Positions 12,181 to 23,740 of a DNA stretch of 64,000 nt are shown here, one piece after another. The notes under the pieces were generated by a model, which saw only the letters and a program-made list of their open reading frames with translations, was not told the origin of the DNA and searched no databases. A program made the position numbers and the translations under genes. The first letter of the stretch is position 1, and the number at the start of each line of letters is the position of its first letter. This DNA comes from Cocos nucifera (Eukaryota > Streptophyta > Magnoliopsida > Arecales > Arecaceae): assembly GCA_006176705.1 (NCBI GenBank), contig QRFJ01000384.1, forward strand, positions 62,001 through 126,000, written 5' to 3'.

Positions 12181-12826
12181 TTTTAATGATCAAAACACTT
12201 CCTTAGCCCCACATTGCCTAGAAGAAAATACTCTAGCCCTCCAACACCTATTTAAGGATCCTTAGGCCATCAAATCAAAGTGTCTTCAGTCATGGGAGGA
12301 GTTTGGTACAAGTTAGAGCCATGCTTGGGATTCGAGGTTGCTTCGAGATAGATGGTGCTGAGAGGAAGAGTTGACTTCTACACCATCTCAATGCCAACAT
12401 CGATCCAAGTTCAAGATCAGCTACTTTTAATTTTTTTTTAAATTTCATATATTTAAATTCTAAACTTTTAATTAATGCAAAATTTATTTTTTAGCTATTT
12501 ATATTTCATGCAATTTATCTTTATTACAAATTTAATTATTATTCTTTAATTTTATTGCAAGTAGATACTAAGATTTAACTAGTAGATCTTAGTACTAAGT
12601 TTAATTTTCTATATCTTTTAATTTTTATTTTTTATTTATAATTTTATATTTTAATTTTAATTTTTTAAACTTTTTTTAATAAAAATTAAAGATTTTAAAA
12701 CTAAAATACAGCCTTTTCTATGGATTCAATCTGACTCACTACTTACTATCTATTTTTAACTTATTTAGAATATCAAAATTAAACGGATAAACATAATGTC
12801 TTAACGATAACATCGTGCTCTTATCA
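12181..12826 (+). repeat. gypsy-2 5' LTR, truncated by copia-B
   Basis: Matches about 21672-22328 of the 3' LTR, including a shared TATTTAAG promoter-like motif near 12250 and the terminal CTCTTATCA. The first ~900 bp are displaced by the copia-B insertion and would lie beyond the left edge of the window. Confidence 0.85.
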
Positions 12827-12832
12827 AGTTTT

Positions 12833-12850
12833 TAGTGTCATTATTGGGGA
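12833..12850 (+). other. Decayed tRNA-Asp primer-binding site of gypsy-2
   Basis: Reads TAGTGTCATTATTGGGGA. Compared with the intact site in gypsy-1 it differs at seven of 18 positions, all C-to-T or G-to-A. The 6 bp spacer to the LTR (AGTTTT) is unchanged. Confidence 0.85.
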
Positions 12851-13831
12851 TGGCATGAGTATTAATTTTTTTTATTTCTTTAATTTTTTTATAAATTAAT
12901 TATAAATAAAATTTTAATTTCTTTAATTTTTTTAATAAATATAGCTTACTTTTTTTTATTTCTTTTGCAAAAAAAGGAGAAAAAGAACAAAAAAAGATTA
13001 GGGTAAGAAAAACTTCCAATTTGGCTTGGTGAGATCAATCCTAATCTTAGATCTCTTTTTTTTCTTATTATCTATTTTATTTTTAAATTATTTTAAAAAT
13101 ATTCACTTAAATCTAATTACAAGTTTCATGATAAGATTAGAAATTCTAACTGTTTAGAGCATCCATCATAATAGATTTAATTTTATTTTTATTTTTTTTT
13201 ATGATTACTGGAGATAAGGTAGCTTCATAAGCTTAATTAAGTTTCATACATTTAATTTAGTTGCATAGAACTCCTTATCTGAAAGTGATTGTGCATACTC
13301 ATCTCTAAATCAACTTAAGGGCAATATCCATTAAACAAGATGAGGTGTGGATTTGATCACCATTTCTTAGCCTATAAATAACCAACCAGCATCCTGCATT
13401 GATCTATACCTTTAACTTTAAAATCAATTAGATATCGGCCCTAGGAACTTGAGCTTATTAGGATAAGAAACTCTAAAAGTTGGATCGAATTAGGGTCTGT
13501 CGGTCTGACTGGTGTCTAAGAAAAATGGTTCAGGGACTGCATCCCAAAGAAAGGTGGTTACTTAATTGATTTCGTTAGCTTACTTAGTCAAGCACAATTG
13601 GTGTCTAAGATAAGCAATGGAGGGACTCCCACTAATCTTATACTTACCTGACCAGTTGAGTGGCTGATCTTACATTTGGAGGGCTTGAAGATGACCTTGA
13701 CAGTTAGAAGTTGTCTAGATCTAGGACAATCCTGGGTCAGAATTGATTGTCTAACTTGATTGCTAACCAACATTAAACCTAACTTAACTAATTTTTTTTC
13801 TCTTCTTAGCTCTAGGACTCCTTAGGACCTC
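12851..13831 (+). other. gypsy-2 leader, first part
   Basis: AT-rich leader. The block at about 13490-13790 is homologous to the gypsy-1 leader (1215-1450, opposite strand). The leader resumes at 17255-17601, after the nested LTR element, with an extremely AT-rich stretch (about 17300-17485). No gene seen. Confidence 0.65.
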
Positions 13832-14756
13832 TGTAAGGATTTGTGGTGCTCCTAAGTCTTGGGAGGCCATGAGAGGAGTCACGGTGATGGCTCCAAAGAT
13901 TTTAGAGGCTTGGTTGGTTCTTCGGAGATCTAGGATACAAGGTGAAGCAAGAAACGAAAGCTAGAAAATCAAGACTATAGAAAGAAGATTTTCTGCAGAT
14001 TAGCTGGCTCAGTCCAAAACTGGGCCAACTAAGTTTCAGAGTATAGGCAAAATAGAGAATTGAGCGTTCAGGACTGCTAGCACGACATAGAACTAGGTCG
14101 ACTCAATTTCAGACTGAGCTGACCTAGTGGAACATAGCTGGCTCAGTGTTGAGACTGAGCCAGCTCAGTGTGCGGGCAGAGTTACGCGAGGATCTATTTT
14201 GGACTAGGATCTAGATTGATCCTAAGGTCTTAAGGCCTAGTTCAAGAGGTCTTAAGGGAGCTAACTCATGTATGGGTTGAGTCTAGATCCAGAGGATGAG
14301 AGCATGGGATACATGGGTGTATATGGGCTCGGTGAGTGCTTTCATTTATTGAATTAGTTAGGAGAGTTTTTGGTCGGACCTAATGGCTATACATAAATAG
14401 ATAGGTTGTATTAGGGTTTTCAAGGTTGGAATCAATATAGACCTTTTCTCCCTCAATTCTCTCTTCTTCTCTTCTCTCTATAGTTGCCACCCTAGGATTC
14501 TTAAAGAAGCCCTAGAGAGAGGGGGTGCCTCCCTCAAGCCCAAGGAGGAAGGTGCCCCAACATAGATCTAGGTGTTGGATCTATGGTTTGCTGCCTATAG
14601 AGAACATTATAGGTTCCTTCAGATCTGTGCTAAAGATCAGGGGCTTCCACAACATGGTATCAATGTTTATGATGTCAAGGATGATTGACATTCGAGCGAT
14701 ATCATAGGTCTATAATTTAGTATCAGAGCTAGATGATGCCTGAGATGTTGTGGACA
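13832..14756 (+). repeat. Left LTR of the small nested element
   Basis: Collinear with 16332-17254. It contains repeated motifs built on CTGGCTCAGT / ACTGAGCC (about 14000-14180). A second PBS-like TAGTATCAGAGC occurs inside both LTR copies (14718 and 17213), an oddity suggesting the present LTR absorbed an older PBS. Confidence 0.8.
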
Positions 14757-16331
14757 ATAATATGATATCAGAGCCAGGTTTTAGAGCCTGATGGTGAATC
14801 AAAGAGAAGGAGAAGTCATACAATATGCAATCAAAAATCTGCACAAGGATTTCATGGTATGTCTCAAATCTACCTTGTTGTTGCTATGGTTTGGCCAACC
14901 AGGAGCAGCAAGTTGAAGGTGGAGGTTGAGAGGATTAATGGAAGGTGATTTTTCTGGAGTGGAAGAATTGGGTGCATGATTTGCTGATCGATCTTGGTGG
15001 AAAGGTCGGGGTGTATGACAGTTATGTGACAGGCAGGGAGTGTTGGAGTACTGCAATAGCATTTTCCTAAAGATGCAAGGCTGAGACAGGCTCGACGATG
15101 CAGTAGCCAAGGAAGGTATCTCAGTAGAGAGCATTAGGGTTCTCTAGAAAGATGGGCAGTGTGGGGCTATTGAAGAAAGATTTTCTAAGGGATAATGGTC
15201 GAAAGAAGGCTAACAAAGCGACTTACGTCCTTCGGTGATGGAAAGGTTGGAAAGTAGTCGGGGATGTATTTAGTGGTTCAACCAGATCATGAATTTGTGG
15301 AGCCTTAGGGATGATAGAGATGGATGATACATGGAGGTCTAGTAGATTATGGCTGGAAGGCTGTAAAGCGGTGCAGAGACAAGATTAGGAAGCGCTGGAG
15401 TGCTACAGTAGTGCTTTCCTCGAGGCACAAGGTTGAGAGAGGCTCGATGGTGCAGCAGCAGGGTCAGCAGAGGGTGTCAGGGGCATCTCAGAAAGATCGG
15501 GTGTAGGTCTCAAGGAGAGCCAGGAGGTCTCAGGGAGCATCAGGGGCATCGAATAGTCAGAAGTATCATGGATTAGGTTTTTTCTGCAGGAGCACCAAGG
15601 AGAGTCATGATTCAGGTAGAGAATGGTTCTTCGGGCAGAAGAGAAGGATTAGGATGGAATTTCCTAGGATTTAGTCACTAGATTCAGAAGAGTTGGATTA
15701 GCTTTTGGGTTTTGGAGGTGCCCATGGGTTGTGGAGGTATCCGAGATAGCTTTGAAAAGGGCTGTATAGTGTGAAGGATTCGAAGGTGCAGGGGCGGTAT
15801 TCGAGGTGCAGCGACAGACTCAGCAGTGCAGCATTGAGTGGTTGGTCTCGAGGGACTCGATGATAGAGTCAACTTTTGTGGCATCAGGTGGACTTCGGAT
15901 ATAGATGGAGCTCTATAGTGGTATCTTCACAAGTGGAGAGAAAATTTGACATGAATTCAGAGCGCCGGTGATGCACAGTTCTAGGCAGAGTAGCATGTGC
16001 AGGTGGACAGGCATAGCTTTGAGGAGATCATGTCAAGTGGTACAATATGTGCTAGTGCAGAAATGTTGTAGGTTCTTCAAAAAAGTTCAGAGAAAGTGAT
16101 GTAGCTGCTAAGCATAAGCGATCCTATAATTTCAGGGTGATGCTAAGAAGTAAGCACAGGTCTTCAACGGTGGAGGCGGTCATCCCAAAGGTCTCAAAGG
16201 TGCATAATAGCTGAAAAAGATTGACGGAGGTGATGTTTGCATAGGTGCTGTCAAGTGCACAGGGACAGTGGGATCGTGCAGGAGGGTATTATTGAGGGAT
16301 TTGCCAAGGCTTGGGGCACCAAGGTTGAGAT
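14757..16331 (+). other. Coding-free interior of the small nested element
   Basis: 1.57 kb, purine-rich on the plus strand. The PBS-like site is at 14763-14778. Two stretches (about 15030-15140 and 15390-15490) share wording around GCAAGGCTGAGACAGGCTCG and may be a diverged internal duplication. No conserved protein frame was recognised on either strand. Confidence 0.6.
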
Positions 16332-17254
16332 TGTGAGGATTTATGGTGCTCCTAAGCTTGGGAGGCCATAGGAGGAGTCACGGTGATGGCTCCGAAGATT
16401 CTAGGGGTTTGGTTGGTGCTTCGGAGTCTAGGACACAAGGTGAAGCAAGGAACCAAAGCCAAAAAATCAATACTATAGAAAGAAAATTTTCTACAGGTTG
16501 CCGGCTCAGTCCAAAACTAGGTCGGCTAAGTCTCAGAGCAAAGGCAAAATAGAGAGCTGAGCGTTCGGGACTGCTGGCATGGCATAAAACTGGGCTAGCT
16601 CAATTTCAGACTGAGCCGACCTAGTGAAACTTAGCTGGCTCAGTGCAGAGACTGAGCCGCCTTAGTGCGTGGGCAGAGTTACACGAGGGTCTATTTTGGC
16701 TAGGGTCTGGATTGATCCTAGAATCTTAAGGCTTGATTCAAGAGGTTTTAAGGGAGCTAACTCATGCATGGGTTGGGTCTAGATCTAAAGGATGAGAGCA
16801 TGGGAGACATGGATGTACATGGGCTCAGTGAGTGCTTTGATGTATTGGATTAGCTAGGAGAGTTTTGGTCGGACCTAATGGCTATGTATAAATACATAAG
16901 TTGTATTAGGATTTTTAAGGTTGGAAACAATACAGACCTTTTCTCCCTTAATTCTCTCTTCTTCTCTTCTCTCTAGAGTTGCCACCCCAGGGTTCTTGAA
17001 GAAGCCCTAGAGAGAGGGGGCGCCTCCCTCAAGCCCAAGGAGGGAGGTGCCATAGCATAGATCTAGGTGTTGGATCTATGGTTTGCTGCCCATAAAGAAT
17101 GTCACAGGTTTCTTTAGGTCCGTGCTAAAGATCAGAAGCTTCCGCAATATGGTATTGATGCTTATGATGTTAAGGATGATTGACGTTCAAGTGATATCAT
17201 GGGTCTATAATTTGGTATCAGAGCTAGGTGATACTTGGGACGTTGTGGACGGCA
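16332..17254 (+). repeat. Right LTR of the small nested element
   Basis: Second copy of 13832-14756 with scattered substitutions. A TATAAATA box candidate lies at 16887-16894. The gypsy-2 leader resumes immediately after it. Confidence 0.8.
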
Positions 17255-17601
17255 ATAACCCCCTCTTTAGAACCCTTCTTTCTTCTCCTTTTTTTCCTCC
17301 AAAATAAAATAAAATAAAATAAAAATAATAAATTAAATTAAATTAGACTAAATTAAATTAAATTAAAAATAATAAAATAAATAAAATAATAAAAATTAAA
17401 AAAATTAATTTTTTTAAAATAATATAATAATATAAAAAATTTTAAAAAATTTTTTAAAAAATTTTAAAAATTTTTTTAAAAAATTTTGAACTGTATATTA
17501 GGATTGCATTAATTCATGCATGGTAGAAAATCATTTTTTTTGATCTAGTTAAATCCAATCATGAAATTAAATGGTTGAACCATATTAAATCTAATAGTCA
17601 A

Positions 17602-19560
17602 ATGGCTGAAAATTTTAGAGACCCACCTAGGTAAATTGAAGAAATATTTTATTCTTTCCATCTATAACTTATTGACTTATATTCAGTTACCTAATATCTA
17701 TGCTATCCACTATGAGATCAAGCCAACTATAATTCAGATACTCCCATCTTTCTATGGGAATACTAATGAAGATTCTTATAAGCATGTAGATGAATTTTTA
17801 GAAGTCTGCTCTACGGTGAGGATTCAACATTTAACCAATGATGCTCTTAGACTGATCTTATTCCTCTTATCCTTAAATGACAAAGTCAAGCACTAGCTTG
17901 GCACAATAGGAAGACCAATCCAAATCTGGACTGAATTATAAAGTAAATTTCTTAAAAAATTTTATCCCATAGGTCGAATCAACACCATGAGACGAGCTAT
18001 CACTGGATTTGCTCAGCTTCTAGAGCAACAATTTCATGAGTCATAGGAGAGACTTAAGGAACTTCTTAGAAAATGCCTACACCATGGTTTGTCTAAGTGG
18101 CAAATTGTTCAAGCTTTCTATGAGGGTTTAGGAGACTATTATAGATAAATGGTAGATGCATCATATGAAGGTGCATTTATGAGCAAAAATGAGGACGAAG
18201 CCTATACCTTATTTGAAACCATTAGTGAAAACTCAATCAACCATACTTTATTATCTTTCTACCAAAAGTGGGCAAGAATTTATCATCTAGAATCTAGTTC
18301 TAAAGTTGATTCGAATATAATAAATAAAGTAGACTTTCTTGTCCAAAAATTAGAGCAACTCCTAATCCTAGGTTAACAATCTCCTGCACAATACACATCA
18401 TCCTTTAATTTTCAGGAGATTTGTTTAAGCTATGCTAGCTCAGCCGATCATATGAGTGAATGTCTCATGGCTACACAATTTTCACCTTTCATCCAAAAAT
18501 AAGTTCAAGCTGCTCAAGGCTACTCCAAGCCAGTTAATGATCCTTTTTCAAATACATATAACCCAGATTGGAGGAACCACTCTAATTTTTTATGGATACC
18601 CCAATAGACTTAGGCTTAAATCAAATATCAAAATTATGCCTATAATAGTGGTTAGCCTAGTCAGCCCATCCAGTCATAGCATTATAATCAGCCATCATAC
18701 CTACCTTCTCAACAGACTAATCTAGCTGATGATAGATTTAATCAGTTGCAATGATTAATTTTAACTCAACAACAATCTATCACTAGGCTAGAAGCTCAAA
18801 TAGGATAATTAACCGAGTCTACCATGAGGAGAGAACTAGGTTAATTACTGAGCCAACTGATTCTTAAAATCAATCTACCTAATATCTACCAACCACCTAG
18901 ACCAAATTATCAATCTAATGTTCTACCTAAGAATCTCCAATTTGAGAATGCCAAAGTAATTTCTAAATTTAAAAATTATAGGATTCTTATGGATCCATAC
19001 TAAGACCAGGTGAGAGAGGCTAGTTCTGATACTAGCTAAAATAAAAATTTAGAAGAATAGATTAGTACTAAAACTAACCATATAGAAAAACTTGAGCCTG
19101 GAGTTGGTACTAATGCTAGTTTCAATTGAAATAAGATAGACAAAGGAAAGAAGAGAATAGATGATTTACCTGAGATCTATAAACCTAAAGTCCCATTTTC
19201 TTCAACCCTAAAAGTTGGTTCTTCTTACAAAAATTAAGAGGCATATAATGAAGTGCCAATAGAGTTGTTTAAATAAGATCATATTAATCTACCTCTAGAA
19301 TTAAACCCATCTTTAGTCATCATTTCGATATCTATTGCATCAAACTTAACTCCTAACCCAAAAACTCAATTCATGAGCATTTTAGAAGAACAAATAGAAA
19401 AAATTCTTAACAAATAAGGTTCTAAGAATAGGGTCGCATCCTATCTTTCCATATATAATAATGAATATATCAATAAAGAGATAACAAACTGTATTCCTTA
19501 GATTGGCAATCCAAAATTATTAAAATTTATCAATTTAGTATTTGATACAGGATAGTTAAG
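17602..19560 (+). pseudogene. Degenerate gypsy gag of gypsy-2
   Basis: Homologous to the gag of gypsy-1 but with many stops. From the ATG at 17602 (MAENFRDPPR) it shows the Gag core (SFYGNTNEDSYKHVDEFLEV near 17750, WQIVQAFYEGLGD near 18100). A zinc knuckle near 18430 has lost its second Cys to Tyr. The Athila/Tat-type motif NTYNPDWRNHSNF follows near 18555, and then a proline-rich PEIYKPKVPF segment near 19170. The frame then dissolves, without a recognisable protease or RT. The copy is clearly dead. Confidence 0.85.
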
Positions 19561-20774
19561 TTACCTTATGTCTGGCTGAAGATGATAAACTTAGTGCTTG
19601 TTGGGAGTCAACCCAATATTTAGTATTTTTTATCTAATTCTTTTTTTAGTTTATTTTTTTAGAATATTTTAAATAAGTTAGAGGAAGAGCCATATTTTCA
19701 AAGACCTATGCTGGACCATATACATACTGAGTCAGGTGTATTCTTTTTTTTCTACATCCTTTATTTTTTCTTTTCCATTGAGGACAATATCGAGAGAGAA
19801 TAATAAAAATTTTTAAATTTTTAAAGTTCTTAAAGAAGTTAGTATTTAGTATTTAGACACCTGATTATGCTTAATTAAGAATCGAGTTGAACTAAGCATT
19901 TTTAAAAGAACATTGATGCATAGTTCATAGAATTTGTGAGATATTGAGGGATCAAGTATTAAGAAAACCTAACAAAGAGTTAAGACTAAAATATAAATAT
20001 TTCTTTTAGCAATTCTAATTTTTTCTACTAGCATCAAAAGAAAAGTCTACTTTTTATGAGCTTGTGTAGGATAATTATATATTTTTTCATAAAAATATTT
20101 ATAAAATAAAATAGTTTCTTAGTACTTCTCACTGAGTAAATGGGCCTCTTTTCCTAAGTAAGCATTGAGTTTCGCATCGAAAGATGGAAAGGACAAAGAA
20201 GCATGTTATAAAGTTAGTCTTAACTCATAGCCTGTTCGATTCGAGCTAGTAAGCCCAAGGGTTATTTTATATCTAGTGCCCTAAAACCAACTGGTTTGGA
20301 AGTCATTGGCCTAAGACTTGTTACATGGATCAAATAGAAAGCTTAAGGGATTAAGGTATTAAATAATGGTACAATATTTTTTTAAAAAATATATATTAAT
20401 TTTGTACTGAGTAATCGGATCTTATTGCCTAAGTAAGCAATAATATTCACATAAAAAAATGAGCAATGTGAATAAAAAAATTAATAAATGAAGGGCAGAA
20501 GTAACAATACACTTGTCCAAATAAAAATTTAGACAATTCAGAGATAAAGATAGGAATAATTTAAAAAAAAATTTAAAAAATTTAATATTCTTCATTTAAT
20601 TTTTACATTACTAAGTATTAATACTCCAATGACATACCTTACTTATGCACTACTAAATATCAATAGCCATTTTAAAAATTACTTGGATAAAAATTTGAAA
20701 CTCTAAAGTTAAAAAGATATCTAAAACTAAATTTTTTCTTTACTCTAGGATGAACAAAACTTAAGTTGGGGATA
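19561..20774 (+). other. gypsy-2 post-gag region with polypurine tract
   Basis: Non-coding. At about 19595 it holds CTTGTTGGGAGTCAACCCAA, an inverted-repeat motif resembling those seen downstream of pol in plant gypsy elements; here it follows gag directly. The tract AAGTTGGGGATA (20763-20774) immediately precedes the 3' LTR and is the plus-strand primer candidate. Confidence 0.65.
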
Positions 20775-22328
20775 TGATAATTATCATAAATGCATCATTA
20801 AAAATAATAATTTATTAATTAATTTATACTTATTTTTAAGAATTAAATATTTTTATTTATTATTTTTAAAAAATATTTTATTAATAAAAAAAGTTTATTT
20901 TTTTGATCGTAATGAAATAAGTTTAGAGCAAAATAAAATTAAAATGGATCTGATATGAATTTTCAAAAAAAAAATTTAAAAAATTAATTTGGATCAGTTG
21001 GCTCATCCAGCCAAGCTGGCACACCTAGCCAAGCCATCAAAACCAACTCAGCCAGCATGCCCTCCAAGCTAGCTCGGCCATAGGAATCGATCCATTGATC
21101 CACAAAATTAGGCATGGACTGCCAGCTCAGCAAAAGGTAGCAAATCATAGCACAACACATGGTGGACCAAGACCCTTAAGAGGTTTACAAAAAATCTATC
21201 ACGGCTCATGGGGCATTTTGATCATTTCAAGTGGCAAATTTGGATGGTGATTGGTTGCAGTCTTCGATGCGGCTAGTCCATAGGATCCATATACACAGTA
21301 AATGCATCATCCTATGATCTAGAGCATTCCCAATCAAGATTGGATGGTAAGGGATATTTTCTTTGAATCGGTTTCTCAGCTCTCCCCAATGCGCGGTCGA
21401 ACGGACGCGCGCATTCCAAGTGATGATTCGATGGCGGAGAAAGCTCCCAGTGGTGATCAAGCTTCCTCAGTGCAATCCAAGGGCCAAAATTTTATCATCA
21501 AGCCATATTCAAAGGCCAAAATTTAATCCAACTTGATCTAGGCTATTATACATCGATTTTTTATATTTTTTAGACTATTTGATCAAGATCTGATGGTTAG
21601 AACTCATGGAACTACACAGAATTCGATCTAGGGGCTCTTTTAATCCAATTTTCATCAGAATTTCTTCAATTTTGATGATTAAAACACTCCCTTAGTCCCA
21701 TATTGCCTGAAAAAAAAATACTCTAGCCCTCCAACACCTATTTAAGATCCTCCAGGCCATCAAATCAAAGCATCTTTGATCATGGGAGGAGTTTGGTATA
21801 GGTTAGAGCCATGATTGGGATTCAAGGTTGCTTCGAGAAAGACGATGCCGAGAGGAAGAGCTAACTTTTACACCATCTCAATACCAATGCCGATCCAAGA
21901 TCAAGATCAGTTGCTTTTAATTTTTTTCTTTTTTTCTTAAATTTCATGTATTTAAATTTTAAACTTTTAATTAATGCAAATTTACTTTTTAGCTATTTAA
22001 ATTTTATGCAATTTATCTTTATTATAAATTTAATTATTGCTCTTTAATTTTATTGCAAGTAGATACTAATATCTAACTAGTAGATTTTAGTATCAAGTTT
22101 AATTTTCTGCATCTTTTAATTTTTACTTTTTATTTATAATTCTATTTTTTTATTTTAATTTTTTTTCAACTCTTTTTTTTATAAAAATTAAAGATTTTAA
22201 AACTAAAATACTGCCTTCTCTGTGGATTCGATCCGATTTAGTAGTTACTATCTATTTTTAATTTATTTAAAAAATTAAAATTAAACTAATAAATACGGTA
22301 TCTTAATGACAACATCATGCTCTTATCA
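20775..22328 (+). repeat. gypsy-2 3' LTR (1554 bp)
   Basis: Begins TGATAATTATCAT after the polypurine tract and ends CTCTTATCA. Its last ~660 bp match the truncated 5' LTR at 12181-12826. A TATTTAAG motif near 21740 is the likely promoter core. Confidence 0.87.
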
Positions 22329-23125
22329 AACCTCCCCCTCAAAACTCACTCCAAACCTCCTAAACACTAGCGTGAGAGCCATACCATAAGGCAAATGTGC
22401 CTTAGACCTGTTCAAGATCTCACGCATAGCCTCAATCATTAAAATAGGAAGGTTTAGGAGGATCTCATAAACTACATGATCGAAATATCTCTACTTGACA
22501 AAAGATCATATCTCCCACTCCTTGGAATAAATAATTTTGTGACCATGTGATATAGAAGCCTCAATTCTACTGAAAGGATTTTGGCATCTAACTTGTTGAG
22601 ATCTCCTACATTACCACTTCCTAGAATAGCTCAAAAACCATCTTCTTTATTTAGAAGATCCATTTTAGTGTAACCTTCACATGCCAATTGCAGTATATCT
22701 CCTAAATGAACAAGATCTAAGATAATTTCTATACCTTTAACAAATGATTTTACTATTCCATTTTGATATCCCAAATTTAAATAAAATTCTCTCACAAGAT
22801 CAACATAAGTAATCTCTTTTAGTTGACAGTAGAAACCCGAACCCTACTTTTTGACTTTTGAATCAATAATAAACCCCTCTTTTTCAAAAAATCTGAAATC
22901 TATGTTCTTTCTAGGTTCTGCTTTTCTTCCAAAGAGAGGTACCTTTCTAGCGCTGATGGGAGATGATGCTGGAGCTAGAAATGGGCCTTGAGTAGGAGCT
23001 GGAGTTGGTGATATGCTGGAGCCACTCTCTTTCTTTTTTTCTCTTCTTCCAAACCATGGGTAGACTTCCTTCTTTAAGGAAGCTTTATCTTTGGTGCCAT
23101 TTGGAACAATGGATGGCTTGAATCC
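22329..23125 (-). pseudogene. Extra ORF downstream of pol (plant transposon-protein-like), decayed and truncated
   Basis: Reading the minus strand from about 23125, a protein of some 260 codons can be followed through a few stops. It has a basic and proline/serine-rich linker (VYPWFGRREKKKESG, then PTPAPTQGP), then RKNIDFRFFEKEGFI, then VDLVREFYLNLGYQNG and LDAKILSVELRLLYHMVTK. The layout resembles the 'putative plant transposon protein' family often found next to plant retroelements, and the position matches the env-like ORF of SIRE elements. The assignment is from memory of the family and is tentative. gypsy-2 cuts it near its 3' end. Confidence 0.55.
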
Positions 23126-23740
23126 AACAATGGAGCTTATGGATAGGATGAAAAGAAGAGATTTTGAAAGGAAGGATGAGGATTTGAGGGAGAATGGCCA
23201 ATAGTGGCGAGATTTGGGTTTAGGAATTAGGGTTTCTAAAGATCTAGATTTTGCCCAAAGAAGAGAGAATGAGGAGAGGGATTAGGCTCTCCTAGGGTCG
23301 ATTTTGATTGGAGATCAAGAGGGAATGGAAGATTTTTTTGTGGTAATTTGCCATTGAAGGGGGAGAAGAAGTGGGTCTTGGCATGGTTGGAACGGAGCTA
23401 CAAGGAAGGGGGTCGGCCTCTTTTGGTCGAAGAGAAGATTTCTTTCCAAAATAAAAGGATGCCCGAGTAAATAATAAAATTACAAGTTTGCCCTTGGGAC
23501 AGCCCTAGAGTCGACTCATGGGTCAACCTTGGGGTCGTCCCATGGCACAAAAAAATCCAAGAAAAATAAGAGAAATTTATGAGAAAATTTAGGATTGAAA
23601 GGAAAGATTGTACTTACAAGATTGAATATACAAATAGTAAATTTAAGCTTTTATGATAGAAAAAAAGAGAAGTGAGCTCAAGGATTAGTTCAAAGAAATT
23701 TGGATATATAGAACTTGGAATCAAATGGATAATTATGTTG
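23126..23740 (-). other. Non-coding spacer between copia pol and extra ORF
   Basis: No conserved frame seen. It contains a GTCGAC/CGTCCC-type motif cluster (23485-23545) like the one in the 5' LTR around 29340-29480, but the two regions do not otherwise align. Confidence 0.5.

Larger units (their letters stand above)
13832..17254 (+). mobile_element. Small non-autonomous LTR element nested in gypsy-2 leader
   Basis: Two ~925 bp direct repeats flank a 1.57 kb internal region that has no gag or pol motif. The LTRs begin TGTAAGG / TGTGAGG and end in CA. A PBS-like TGATATCAGAGCCAGG follows the left LTR by 6 bp. The size and coding-free interior fit a TRIM/LARD-type element mobilised in trans. 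I could not identify a clean target-site duplication. Confidence 0.78.
12181..22328 (+). mobile_element. gypsy-2: gag-only Athila/Tat-like gypsy element
   Basis: Plus-strand relative of gypsy-1. It has a 5'-truncated LTR (12181-12826), a decayed tRNA-Asp PBS, a long leader interrupted by a separate LTR element, a degenerate gag, a post-gag region, a polypurine tract and a 1554 bp 3' LTR. No reverse transcriptase, RNase H or integrase motifs were seen between gag and the 3' LTR. It therefore looks like a non-autonomous gag-only element (TR-GAG-like), or one that lost pol. It is inserted into the downstream ORF of the SIRE-like copia element at 22328/22329. Confidence 0.82.
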
